Shown: piece by piece, positions 44,979 through 54,627 of the stretch
Layout of the letters: every line of letters begins with the position of its first letter
Numbering within the stretch: position 1 is the stretch's first letter
NCBI GenBank assembly: GCA_963667505.2
Contig: OY763490.2
Location: 1,736,001-1,800,000, forward strand
Direction of reading: 5' to 3'
DNA length: 64,000 nucleotides
Origin: Aldehydirespirator sp963667505
GTDB taxonomy: Bacteria > Actinomycetota > Acidimicrobiia > Acidimicrobiales > Aldehydirespiratoraceae
Position numbers and translations under genes: made by a program
The notes under the pieces: model-generated
Told to the model about the DNA's origin: nothing
The model's input: the letters and a program-made list of their open reading frames with translations, nothing else
Databases searched by the model: none

Positions 44979-46394
44979 TCAGGACACCTCGGCGGCCACC
45001 GGGTCGAGGGCTAGGAGGTCCTCGAGCAAGGCGAGGGTCTCCAGCACGGCGAGGTCGTCGAGTTGGTGGCCCACCACCTGGAGGCCGATGGGCACGCCCT
45101 CGCGGCTGAATCCGCAGCAGACGCTTCCGGCCGGGCGGCGGGTCAGGTTGGCCAGGGGCGTGAACCGGAACCAGTTGGGGGTCTCGGCGCCGTCGATGGT
45201 GCCGTGGCCTCCCGGCGCGGGCGGCTGGCCCGCGAGCGTGGGCATCAGCAGCACGTCGTAGCCGTCCATCATCTCCGCCAGCGCCACCGACAGCTCGCCG
45301 GCCCGTTGGCGGGCGTCGTAGAGAGACTCCGCAGTGACCCGCTCGTAGACGTCCTCAAGCATCCGGGCGAGCACCTCGGTCACGTCAGCCCATTCGTGGG
45401 TTCCGTACAGCGGACGGAACACGGGGCCGATCAGCCCCCCGAAGAACAGCTGGAGGAAGATCCCGGGCCCCTGGGCGAGCTCCGTCTGCGTCTCGACGAC
45501 CTCCACTCCCTCGGCGGCCAGGCGGTCCACCGCCGCCGCGCAGGCTGCCGCTATCTCGGAGTCGACCGGCTCGCCGTCTATCGACGGCGCCCACAGCACT
45601 CGGGCCGGCGGCCGGGGACTGTCCAGGGCGGCCCGCCACGACACGCCGGGCTTCGGCAGGCTGCGCAGGTCGGCCGGGTGAGGGCCGACCACGGAGTCGA
45701 GGCACAGGGCCACGTCCCGGATCAGTCGGGCCATCGGGCCCACGCAGGACAGATCGATCAGGCCCGACGGCGGCGGCCCGCTGGGCACCCGGCCGTGGCT
45801 GGTCTTGATGCCCGACAGCCCGCAAATCGCCGACGGGATGCGGATCGAGCCTCCCCCGTCGGAGCCGGTGCCCAGCGGCACCATCCCCGCGGCGATGGCC
45901 GCGCCGGTGCCGCCCGACGACCCGCCCGGCGACCGCTCCGGGTTCCATGGATTGAGCGTCGGGCCGAACCTGGGGTTGTAGGTGTCGCCCATGCAGCCGT
46001 GCTCGGGGGTGTTGGTCTTGCCCACGATCACGCAGCCAGCCGCCCGCATCCGGGCCACCTCGGTGCTGTCGGACGTGGCGGGGGCGTCATAGCGGGTGTA
46101 CATGGCGCCCTTGGAGGTGTGGAACCCGGCCGCGTCGGCGAGGTCCTTCACGCCTATCGGGATTCCGGCCAGCGGGACGGGATCGTCGCCCGCATCGAGC
46201 CGCTGGTCGAGGGCCTCGGCCTGACGCCGGGCCCCGTCGGCGTCGACGGCCACGAAGGCGTTCAGCACCGGGTTGAGGGCCTCGATCCTCTCCAAGGCGT
46301 GCTCGGTGACCGCGGCAGCCGTCAGGGCGCGTTCCCGCACCATCGCCGCGAGGGCCTCGACGGTCACGGTCCGAAAGTCAGGCACCTGCACCAT
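44979..46394 (-). CDS. Amidase signature-family hydrolase
   Basis: 471 residues from ATG 46394, which follows GAGGAG at about nine bases; a longer frame upstream is not needed. The Ser-cisSer-Lys triad is visible: Lys in GIPIGVKDLADAAG, the Ser pair in PGGSSGGTGAAIAAG and GTGSDGGGSIRIPS. The C-terminal region has VCCGFSREGVPIGLQVVG. It resembles GatA-like and general aliphatic/aryl amidases; no gatB or gatC is adjacent, so a metabolic amidase is more likely than the tRNA amidotransferase. The 193-bp spacer 46395-46587 towards murF shows no gene. Confidence 0.9.
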   Translation of the reverse strand: MVQVPDFRTVTVEALAAMVRERALTAAAVTEHALERIEALNPVLNAFVAVDADGARRQAEALDQRLDAGDDPVPLAGIPIGVKDLADAAGFHTSKGAMYTRYDAPATSDSTEVARMRAAGCVIVGKTNTPEHGCMGDTYNPRFGPTLNPWNPERSPGGSSGGTGAAIAAGMVPLGTGSDGGGSIRIPSAICGLSGIKTSHGRVPSGPPPSGLIDLSCVGPMARLIRDVALCLDSVVGPHPADLRSLPKPGVSWRAALDSPRPPARVLWAPSIDGEPVDSEIAAACAAAVDRLAAEGVEVVETQTELAQGPGIFLQLFFGGLIGPVFRPLYGTHEWADVTEVLARMLEDVYERVTAESLYDARQRAGELSVALAEMMDGYDVLLMPTLAGQPPAPGGHGTIDGAETPNWFRFTPLANLTRRPAGSVCCGFSREGVPIGLQVVGHQLDDLAVLETLALLEDLLALDPVAAEVS

Positions 46395-46587
46395 GGGCTG
46401 CAACTCCTCACCAGCACTCGTCTCGACACGAGCACTCATCGATTGTCCGGCGAACTCTCCAGGCCACATGAACGGTAGACGGCACCGGTCGGGCAATGCC
46501 GAGGCGCCCAAGTCATCGGAGCGCCTCGTGGGCCATTGCGCCTGCTCAGGCGTCATGACGGCTGCACCGTCATTTCAGGACAGACCA

Positions 46588-47955
46588 CTAACAGCCTGTC
46601 AGGCGTTGCGCGAGGCGCTCGAGGCCAGCGACGCGCGAGCCCTTCACCAGCACGGCGTCATCGCCGCCGAGACCGCCCATGCTGGCGAGCACGGTCCGCG
46701 CACCGTCGATGCCGGACACTGCGGTAACCGGCGCGCTGCCAAATGCGTAGGCGGGGGCGTCCACGGCGACGACCTCGATGCCGAGGCTGGCCGCGAAATC
46801 AGCGATCGCGGCGTGTTCGGCAGCCTCGTAGTCCCCGAGCTCGGCCATGACGCCCAAGACCGCGAGCCTGCGGCGCGCCGGGAGCGCGGCCAGCGCCTCC
46901 AAGGCCGCCCGCATCGATAGCGGGTTGGCGTTGTAGCAGTCGTTCAGCAGCCGGGCGCCGTCAGCGATGCGCAGCAGTTCCATCCGCAGCGGTGACAGCA
47001 CCGGATCAGCCAGCCCGGCGGCGATGTCTTCGAGGCGGACTCCAAGCTCGAGGGCCACTGCTGCCGCGGCCAGTGCATTGTCCACCGACTGCGCGCCCCG
47101 CGACCCCAACACCGCCTCGACACTGCCTCGGGGACTCCTCAGCGTGAACCTGGGCACCAGATCGTCGTCCAGCACGAGCCCGGCCGCGGCAACCTCCCCG
47201 CCCACGCCGAACGTGACAACGCGGGCGCTCGTGCTGCTCGCCATCGAGGCGACCTCGGCCACGCCGGCGTTGAGGACGGCCACTCCTCCCTCATCAGCCG
47301 GCGGGAGCGCCTCGACGAGTTCTCGCTTGGCTGCCGTCACCGCCTCGAGCGACCCGAACTCGCTCGTGTGCGCCAGTCCGACGGTTGTGACGACGCCCAC
47401 CGTCGGCCGGGCCAAGTCGCACAGCCCGGCGATGTGGCCCGAGCCGCGGGCGCCCATCTCGACCACCAGCGCCTCGGCGTCCTCGGGCGCGGACACCAGG
47501 GTGATGGGCACCCCGATCTCGTTGTTGAACGAGCGCCTGCTGGCCCATACCCGCCGGTCGCGGCCCAAGACGGCCGCCAGCAAGTCCTTGGTCGTGGTCT
47601 TGCCGACCGAGCCGGTGATGCCCACCACCGGCACGCCTACCAGCCTGCGGCGAGCCCGCCGCGCCAGGTCGCCGAGGGCCGTCAACGTGTCGTCCACCGC
47701 CACCGCGGGGGCTCCCGCCATCGTTGGGCCCCGGGACGTGAGGTAGGCCGACGCCCCTGCGGCCACCGCGTCCTCGATGAAGTCGTGACCGTCACGGTCG
47801 GCGACCAGAGGCACGAACAGCATGCCGGGGCGGACCTCCCGGCTGTCCTGGGTGACGCCGTCGACTGTGACCGTCGCCGCGGCCGCATCGCCCGGGGTCC
47901 CGCCTGCAACGGTGCCACCGGTCGCCTCGGCGATCTGGTCGAGGGTCCAGCGCAC
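46588..47955 (-). CDS. murF: UDP-MurNAc-tripeptide--D-alanyl-D-alanine ligase
   Basis: 455 residues from GTG 47955. Mur-ligase architecture: an N-terminal UDP-binding domain (VDGVTQDSREVRPGMLFVPL), the central ATPase with P-loop GITGSVGKTTTKD, FNNEIGVP and EMGARGSGHIAGL, and a C-terminal domain with NDCYNANPLSM. It adds D-Ala-D-Ala to the cytoplasmic peptidoglycan precursor. It is divergent from ddl, which makes its substrate, across a 141-bp spacer, so the two steps share an upstream region. Confidence 0.95.
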   Translation of the reverse strand: MRWTLDQIAEATGGTVAGGTPGDAAAATVTVDGVTQDSREVRPGMLFVPLVADRDGHDFIEDAVAAGASAYLTSRGPTMAGAPAVAVDDTLTALGDLARRARRRLVGVPVVGITGSVGKTTTKDLLAAVLGRDRRVWASRRSFNNEIGVPITLVSAPEDAEALVVEMGARGSGHIAGLCDLARPTVGVVTTVGLAHTSEFGSLEAVTAAKRELVEALPPADEGGVAVLNAGVAEVASMASSTSARVVTFGVGGEVAAAGLVLDDDLVPRFTLRSPRGSVEAVLGSRGAQSVDNALAAAAVALELGVRLEDIAAGLADPVLSPLRMELLRIADGARLLNDCYNANPLSMRAALEALAALPARRRLAVLGVMAELGDYEAAEHAAIADFAASLGIEVVAVDAPAYAFGSAPVTAVSGIDGARTVLASMGGLGGDDAVLVKGSRVAGLERLAQRLTGC

Positions 47956-48096
47956 GGCGCGAGTGTGGCACGCGCCCCGCAACCGCGTCGCGCACCTCGC
48001 CGGGCGGTCCGTCGCTCCGTCCATCCGAGACCGAGACGAGTCTGATGGGCGGCCCATCGCCGAAGCGGCCGCGCGCCCGGCGCTAGCGTCGCCGGC

Positions 48097-49247
48097 ATGG
48101 AGGACCGCCGGGTGAGGCTGGTCGTGCTGTTCGGTGGACGCTCGGCCGAGCATGACGTGTCATGCGTGTCGGCACGCCATGTGGTAGCCGCCGCCGATCC
48201 CGCCAAGTACCGGGTGGAGCCCGTGGGCATCACCCGTGACGGTGTCTGGGTCTTGTCCGAGGAGGCCATGAACGCCATCGACGCCGGCGCGGACGCCCTG
48301 CCCGAGCGGCTCAGAGCCGCCGGTCCCGAGGTAGAGCCCCTGCCGGTGCTGGCTGCCGCGGCCAACGAACACGCCACAGGACGCATCAGTGAACGCACGG
48401 TTGTGCTGCCGATCCTGCATGGTCCGATGGGCGAGGACGGGACCGTGCAGGGCCTGCTGGAACTGGCCCGGGTCCCTTACGCCGGCGCCGGTGTACTGGC
48501 GTCCGCGCTGTGCATGGACAAGACGGCGGCCAACGAGATGCTGGCCCACGCCGGGATCGCTCACACCAGGTGGAGGGCCGTCACTCTCGACGATCCTGAC
48601 GCCAGCGACGACGAACTGGGCGATCGTGTCGACGCGATCATCGATGATCTGGGCCTGCCGCTGTTCATCAAGCCCGCGAGCATGGGATCGTCGGTCGGCG
48701 TGTCTAGGGCGACCACCCGCCGAGGAGTGGCCCAAGGGCTGCGGCTGGCGGGCCGCTACGACCGCTCCATCATCGTCGAGGAGGAGGCCCGAGCCCGGGA
48801 GATCGAAGTCGCCGTGCTCGGCAACGACGAGCCCGAGGCGAGCCTGCCGGGCGAGATCGTGCCGGGTGCCGAGTTCTACGACTACGCCGACAAGTACCAG
48901 GACGGTGCCGAGCTGCTCGATTCCGGCCCCGCTGGACGCCGACGAGGTGGCCGCTTGCCGAGCGCTTGGCCATCGCCGCCTACCGGGCCCTGCGGGTGGA
49001 GGGCCTGGCCCGGGTCGACTTCCTCTACGAGGACAACCGGGACGACCGCGGCGACCGTGGCTGGCTAGTTAGCGAACTCAACACGATGCCGGGTTTCACG
49101 CCCATATCCATGTACCCCAAGCTGTGGGCCGAGAGCGGACTCCCCTACCCGCAGCTCATAGACCGGCTGGTGGAACTGGCCCTCGAGCGGCACGCCCGCC
49201 GCGAGCGCCACACGCTCACCGACCCCGGCACCGAGCCGCCGCGATAG
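48097..49247 (+). pseudogene. ddl: D-alanine--D-alanine ligase, interrupted by two +1 frameshifts
   Basis: ATP-grasp ligase that should make D-Ala-D-Ala. The first 270 residues are intact: VLFGGRSAEHDVS, HGPMGEDGTVQG, FIKPASMGSSVGVS. The frame then breaks twice: an extra base at 48918-48919 (after GAELL) and another at 48966-48967 (in RAL). Removing one base at each place restores IPAPLDADEVAACRALAIAAYRALR in three successive frames and then SELNTMPGFTPISMYP to the stop at 49247. Because the enzyme is normally essential and the rest is well preserved, sequencing or assembly error is at least as likely as real inactivation, unless another ddl exists elsewhere. Confidence 0.9.
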
Positions 49248-49328
49248 TTGGCGGCACGCCCGGTCGGCATGGAGCGACCCATCTGGGATCGTGAGCCTTC
49301 CGCGTCCGCGGCCACTAGAACTAGCGGC

Positions 49329-51709
49329 GTGATCGTCGAGTCGCTGGCGGGGAAACGCATCGCCATCACCGGTGCGACCGGGTTCCTGGGGACTGCGCTC
49401 ACCGAGCGCCTTCTGCGCTGCGTGCCCGACTGCGAGCTGGTGCTGGTCGTCCGTCCGGGGCGGCGGGATGCGGCGGCCCGAGTGCAGCGCGACGTGCTGC
49501 GAAACGACGCCTTCGACCGCCTCCGCGAGCAGTGCGATCAACCCGGCGCCGACGAGACCTACCAGGAGATGACCGCCCGGCGGGTCGAGGCCCTGGCGCT
49601 GGCGACGTGAGCATCGACGGGCTCGGGCTCGACGACGAGGGCCGGGCCGCTCTCGCCAGCTGCAACGTCGTGATCCACTCGGCGGCCACCGTGAACTTCG
49701 ACTCGGCCCTCGACGACGCGGTCGAGGTCAACCTGCTGGGACCGGCCCGGGTGGCGTCAGCGCTGGCCGAGGCCGGCTCGAGCGCCCACATGATCGCGGT
49801 GTCGACCTGCTATGTGGCCGGCAGCCGCCGGGGGGCGGCCCCCGAGGAGCTGGTGGACGACTCGCCGTTCTTCACCGAAGTCGACTGGCGTGACGAGGTG
49901 GCCAGCGCCCGCCGGGCCCGCCGCGACGCCGAGCAGGCCAGCCGAAGCCCGGAGCGCCTGGCCGCGCTGGGGGCGGCCGCCCGACGCGAGCTGGGGGCGG
50001 CCGGCATCCCGGCCTTGTCCGAGAAGGTCGAGAGCCTGCGGCGCCGCTGGGTGGGCGACCAGATGACCGCGGCGGGCCGGGCCAGGGCATCGAGCCTCGG
50101 CTTCCCCGACGCCTACGCCTTCACCAAGGCCCTGGGCGAGCGGGCTCTGGCCGAGACCCGGAACGGCATCCCGGTCACGATCGTGCGGCCCTCGGTCATC
50201 GAGTCGGCCCTGGCCGAGCCCCGGCCGGGATGGATCCGGGGCTTCCGCATGGCCGAACCGGTGATCGCGGCCTACGCCCGGGGCCTGCTCAAGGAGTTCC
50301 CGGGCGTGCCGGAGGGAATCATCGACGTGATACCGGTCGACCTGGTGGTGTCCGCCATCCTGGCCGTGGCCGCCCGAGGGCCGGTCGAGCCTGGCCCCGA
50401 CGTCATCCAGGTCGCCAGCGGGGCCGTCAACCCGCTCAAGTACGGCACGCTCTTCGACCTGGTGAGCGGCTGGTTCACCGAGCACCCCGTCTACGACGAG
50501 TTCAACCAGCCGATCCCGGTGCCCCGTTGGTCGTTCCCAGGCCGGGGCCGGGTGGCGAGACAGCTCCAGCGGGCCCAGAAGTCGCTGGAGACCGCCGACC
50601 GGGTGCTGTCGTCGCTGCCGCTGCGGGGCCGCCACGCCCTGATGAGCGCCGGCCTCGAGGAGCGCCGCCAGCAGCTCAGCCGGGCCAGCGAGTACGTCGA
50701 GCTGTACGGGTCCTACGCCGAGTGCGAGGCCATCTACCAGCTCGAACGGCTGACGGAGCTGTGGCGCTCGCTCGACGACGACGATCAGGCCATGTTCTGC
50801 TTCGACCCGTCCGTCATCGACTGGCACCACTACGTGCACCATGTCCACCTGCCGTCGATGGTGGCCCAGGCCCGCCTCAAGATGGCGCCGGGCGCCGGGG
50901 GCGGGCGCAGCGAGTCGCGCTCGACCCGGCTGCGCCGCCAGGTGCTGGCCGCCGAGCGCCACCTGGCGGTGTTCGACCTGGAGAACACGCTGATCGCGTC
51001 CAACGTGGTGGCCAGCTATGCGTGGCTGGCCACCCGCGAGCTCGACGACCTCGACCGGGTGCGATTCGCGGCCCGCACCCTGGCGGAGGCGCCGCGGCTG
51101 CTGGCTCTGGACCGGCGCGACCGCAGCGACTTCCTGCGCTACTTCTATCGGCGCTTCGAGGGCGCCCCGGTGGACCGCATCGACGCCGACTGCGCCGAGA
51201 TGCTCAGCGACCTGATCATCACGAAGTCGTTCCCCCAGGGGATCCGCCGCATCCGCGAGCACCGGCAGGCCGGCCACATGACGCTGCTCATCACCGGTGC
51301 CCTGGACTTCGTGGTGGCGCCGCTGCGGCCCCTGTTCGACCACATCGTGGCGGCCGAGATGGGATCGAGCGACGGCGCCTACGACGGCCGCCTGCTGAGC
51401 GTTCCCCCGACGGGCGAGGCCCGCTACCAGACGCTGGCCGACTTCGCCGACCTCCACGGCCTCGACCTGCGGGAGTCGGTGGCCTACGCCGACAGCACCT
51501 CGGATCTGCCCATGCTGGAGGCGGTGGGCTTCCCGGTGGCCGTCAATCCCGAGACCAAGCTGGCCACACTGGCCCGACGCCGGGGCTGGCTGATCGAGCA
51601 CTGGTCCACCAGCGCAGGGGCGCCCGCCAAGCTGCTGCCGATGGCGCCCCGCAACCGCGGCCGCACTCGCAGCAATGGCCGCGGCAACGCCCTGGCGAGG
51701 TCGGCCTGA
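49329..51709 (+). CDS. Fatty acyl-CoA reductase (male-sterility type) fused to a HAD-IB phosphatase; one frameshift
   Basis: The N terminus from GTG 49329 (VIVESLAGKRIAITGATGFL) is the NAD(P)-binding start of an acyl-CoA/thioester reductase. The frame shifts by -1 (or +2) near 49590-49601, and continues as GDVSIDGLGLDD through SAATVNFDSALD, a YAFTKALGE active-site block and a long reductase C-terminal part. From about residue 480 there is a HAD-IB domain: FDLENTLIAS (the usual DxDxT has Glu at the second Asp), LITGALDF and YADSTSDLPML. The downstream frame is open from 49532 and covers 90 percent of the protein. A fatty-alcohol or aldehyde product is inferred. It overlaps the next gene by one base. 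Confidence 0.82.
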
Positions 51710-53325
51710 TGGCCGCCGAGCGCCGACACCGCGCGCCGCGTCCGGGACTGGTGCTGGAGGTGGACCGGTCCACCCCGCCGGTCCTGTTCCATCACGGCGA
51801 GGGCTTCCGCCTGGAACGGCTCCCGCCGGGACGCAGCCGGGTTATATACCCCGCGGAGCCCGTCGCCGGCCTGCGCGATCCCGAGGCGGCCATCCGCCAC
51901 GCCCTGCTCAACCCGCTGGACTCCGATCCGCTGCCCGCGCGGCTGCGGCCCGGCATGAAGCTCACCATCGCCTTCGACGACGTGTCGCTGCCGCTGCCGC
52001 CGATGCGCCGCCCCGACATCCGCCAGCGGATCATCGAGCAGGTTCTCGACATGGCGGCCGCCGCGGGGGTGGACGACGTGCACCTGATCGCCGCGCTGGC
52101 CCTGCACCGCCGGATGACCGAGAGCGAACTGCGCCACGCCCTCGGCGACCGGGTCTACGACGCCTTCGCCCCGCAGAGCGCGCTCTACAACCACGACGCC
52201 GAGGATCCCGACGGCATGGTGGAGTTGGGCCGCACCGGCCACGACGAGCTGGTCACCATGAACCGGCGGGCCGCGGAGAGCGACCTGCTCGTCTACGTCA
52301 ACATCAACCTGGTGTCCATGGACGGCGGCTGGAAGTCCACGGCCACGGGCCTGGCCGACTACCGGGCCCTGCGCCACCACCACAACGTCCACACGATGCA
52401 GCAGTCCCGGTCGTTCATGGACCGTCCCCGCTCGGAGCTGCACCGCTCCAACTGGCGACAGGGCGAGGTGATAAAGGCCCACGGCCCGCCGATCTTCCAG
52501 ATCGAGACCACCGTCAACAACAACACCTTCGGCCGCGAGGGGCCGATGGCCGTGCTCCAGAAGCGGGAGTGGGAGTGGGGCGCCAAGGACCGGGCCTCGT
52601 TCATGGCGATGCAGGCCGGTCTCAAGGCGATGCCCGGCGGGGCGCGGCGACGGGTGTTCGGCTCGTGGCTGGCGCCCTATGAGATGACGTCGGTGCAGGC
52701 CGGTGAGGTGGAGGCGGTCCATGAGAGCACCACCGCCAACGTGCTGGCCCAGCACCTGGTGCCGGTGCAGGGCCAGACCGACGTGTTGACCATGGGCCTG
52801 CCCTACATCTGCCCCTACAACGTGAACTCGGTGATGAACCCGATCCTGGTGATGTGCCTGGGGCTCGGCTACTTCTTCAACCTCTACCGGGGCAGGCCGC
52901 TGGTGCGCGAGGGCGGCGTGGTGATCATGGGCCATCCCACGGCCTGGGAGTTCCACCCGGTGCACCATCCGAGCTACATCGACTTCTTCGAGCAGGTGCT
53001 GGCCGCCACCACCGACCCGGCCGAGATCGAGGCCAAGTTCGAGGAGCAGTTCGCCTATGACGAGTGGTACATCCACCTGTACCGCACCAGCTACGCCTAC
53101 CACGGCGTGCATCCTTTCTACATGTGGTACTGGGGGGCGCACGCCCTGCAGTGGCTGGGACGGGTGATCGTGGTGGGCGGCGACGCCCGGGCGGTGCGCC
53201 GCATGGGCTTCCAGCCCGCATCCACCCTGTCGGACGCCTTGGAGATGGCGGGCGACGTGGTGGGGTCGTCGCCCACGATCACCCACCTGCACAACCCGCC
53301 CATCCTCATGGCCGACGTGGAGTGA
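51709..53325 (+). CDS. LarA-like (lactate racemase family, DUF2088) protein
   Basis: 538 residues starting at the ATG that overlaps the preceding TGA (TGATG). The LarA-type N-terminal region is seen as TIAFDDVSLPLPPM, then ALALHRRMTESELRHALG (a His-containing motif like LarA THR..T..EL), a GGWKS lysine site, and a long C-terminal part with GHPTAWEFHPVHHPSYI. Characterised LarA enzymes use a nickel-pincer cofactor to racemise 2-hydroxy acids, but this protein is longer and diverged, and no larB, larC or larE maturation genes are nearby. Its place between a fatty acyl-CoA reductase and an acyltransferase suggests lipid metabolism. The reaction is unknown. Confidence 0.72.
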   Translation: MAAERRHRAPRPGLVLEVDRSTPPVLFHHGEGFRLERLPPGRSRVIYPAEPVAGLRDPEAAIRHALLNPLDSDPLPARLRPGMKLTIAFDDVSLPLPPMRRPDIRQRIIEQVLDMAAAAGVDDVHLIAALALHRRMTESELRHALGDRVYDAFAPQSALYNHDAEDPDGMVELGRTGHDELVTMNRRAAESDLLVYVNINLVSMDGGWKSTATGLADYRALRHHHNVHTMQQSRSFMDRPRSELHRSNWRQGEVIKAHGPPIFQIETTVNNNTFGREGPMAVLQKREWEWGAKDRASFMAMQAGLKAMPGGARRRVFGSWLAPYEMTSVQAGEVEAVHESTTANVLAQHLVPVQGQTDVLTMGLPYICPYNVNSVMNPILVMCLGLGYFFNLYRGRPLVREGGVVIMGHPTAWEFHPVHHPSYIDFFEQVLAATTDPAEIEAKFEEQFAYDEWYIHLYRTSYAYHGVHPFYMWYWGAHALQWLGRVIVVGGDARAVRRMGFQPASTLSDALEMAGDVVGSSPTITHLHNPPILMADVE

Positions 53326-53423
53326 CGGGCGGTGCGGATGGGCGTGAGGATGCGGCGAGGCGGAATGGATCGGCGATTTGGGCGACGTGGCCTAGCCGGG
53401 CTGAGCGGGGCGCGAAGTAGCTG

Positions 53424-54383
53424 ATGGGGATCGCGCACGACTTGGGCTTGGCCAGGCTGGGGCGCCGCCTGCCGTCGCCGGCCCGGGCTCTGAGGGCCCG
53501 CTCGTTCCCGCTGCGGGCGCCGGACGTTCCCGGCGGGGTGGCGCCGCTGGAATCGCCGGGACGCACCGGCGTGGACTTCGAGACCGACTGGTCCCGTCGC
53601 TGGGCGGCCCGCATGTGCCGGGCCGCGATCGTGGAGGGCCCGATGCGGGCCATGGTGCAGGCGCTGGCCTCGCCCGACCGCCGGGGTGCCGACCGGCTGG
53701 CCGACCTCGACGGCGCGGTGGTCTTCGCGGCCAACCACCACAGCCACATCGACACTCCCCTGCTGCTGACGTCGCTCCCCGAGCCGTGGCGCCACAAGAT
53801 CGTGGTTGGCGCAGCAGCCGACTACTTCTTCGGCAGCCGAGCGGCCGGGGCGACCGCGGCGCTGGTGATGGGGGCCATCCCCATCGAGCGGGCCCGGGTC
53901 GGCCGCCGGTCCGCCGACCTCGCCGCCGGTCTGATCGACGACGGCTGGAGCCTGCTGATCTACCCGGAGGGCGGCCGCAGCCCCGACGGCTGGGGCCAGC
54001 CGTTCCGGGGCGGAGCGGCGTACCTGTCGGTGCGCTGCGGCGTGCCGGTGGTGCCGGTCCATGTGGGCGGCACCGGTGCGATCCTGCGCAAGGGCCGCAC
54101 GATGCCTCGACCCGCGACGACGACAGTGACCTTCGGGACGCCGCTGCGGCCCGAGCCCGGCGAGAGGGCACCCCGCTTCGCGGCCCGCATCGAAGCCGCC
54201 GTCACCGCTCTGGCCGACGAGGTCAGCACCGACTGGTACTCGGCCCGCAAACGGGCGCACGCCGGGTCCAGCGGCACCCTCACCGGTCCCGAGGCCGGCG
54301 TCTGGCGCCGCCAATGGGCACTGGGCGGCACCGGCCGCCGCGCCATCACCTCGACCCACTCCCCCCGCTGGCCCGACCTGTAG
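53424..54383 (+). CDS. PlsC-like 1-acylglycerol-3-phosphate acyltransferase family protein
   Basis: 319 residues. LPLAT motifs: FAANHHSHIDTPLLL (HX4D), the middle block GAIPIERARVG and IYPEGGRSPDG (EGxRS), then VPVVPVHVGGTG. It transfers an acyl chain to a glycerolipid acceptor at the membrane. A hydrophobic or amphipathic N-terminal region precedes the catalytic part. It follows the LarA-like gene by 98 bp on the same strand and completes a three-gene lipid-type set with the reductase-phosphatase fusion. HAD-IB domains are elsewhere often fused to PlsC domains; here the HAD is on the reductase instead. Confidence 0.88.
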   Translation: MGIAHDLGLARLGRRLPSPARALRARSFPLRAPDVPGGVAPLESPGRTGVDFETDWSRRWAARMCRAAIVEGPMRAMVQALASPDRRGADRLADLDGAVVFAANHHSHIDTPLLLTSLPEPWRHKIVVGAAADYFFGSRAAGATAALVMGAIPIERARVGRRSADLAAGLIDDGWSLLIYPEGGRSPDGWGQPFRGGAAYLSVRCGVPVVPVHVGGTGAILRKGRTMPRPATTTVTFGTPLRPEPGERAPRFAARIEAAVTALADEVSTDWYSARKRAHAGSSGTLTGPEAGVWRRQWALGGTGRRAITSTHSPRWPDL

Positions 54384-54417
54384 CTCCCGCTGACTCCCGC
54401 AGTCGAAGCCGCGACAG

Positions 54418-54532
54418 TCTGCGGCACGACAGCCGCACAATCTGCGGGATGACAGCCCAACAATCTGCGGGATGACAGCCCAACAATCTGCGGCACGGAC
54501 TCCGCACCATCTGCGGCACGGCACCCGGTCCT
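54418..54532. repeat. 23-bp tandem repeat, five copies
   Basis: Units begin at 54418, 54441, 54464, 54487 and 54510, each starting TCTGCGG. Copies 2 and 3 are identical; copies 1 and 4 contain TGCGG...CCGCA inverted arms that could form short hairpins. The array fills most of the 244-bp spacer between the acyltransferase and aconitase genes. It might act as a terminator or attenuator; nothing else is visible in the spacer. Confidence 0.85.
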
Positions 54533-54627
54533 GTCACCGCCCGTGAGCCCGATTCGCGGCACCCGGCGGACACCGGCCAGGCACACCACCATCCCCAGGC
54601 ACGACTTGCGCACCTAGGCTGAGTTGC

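Noticed and set aside
54418..54532. Possible CRISPR array
   Set aside because: The 23-bp units abut each other with no spacer sequence.
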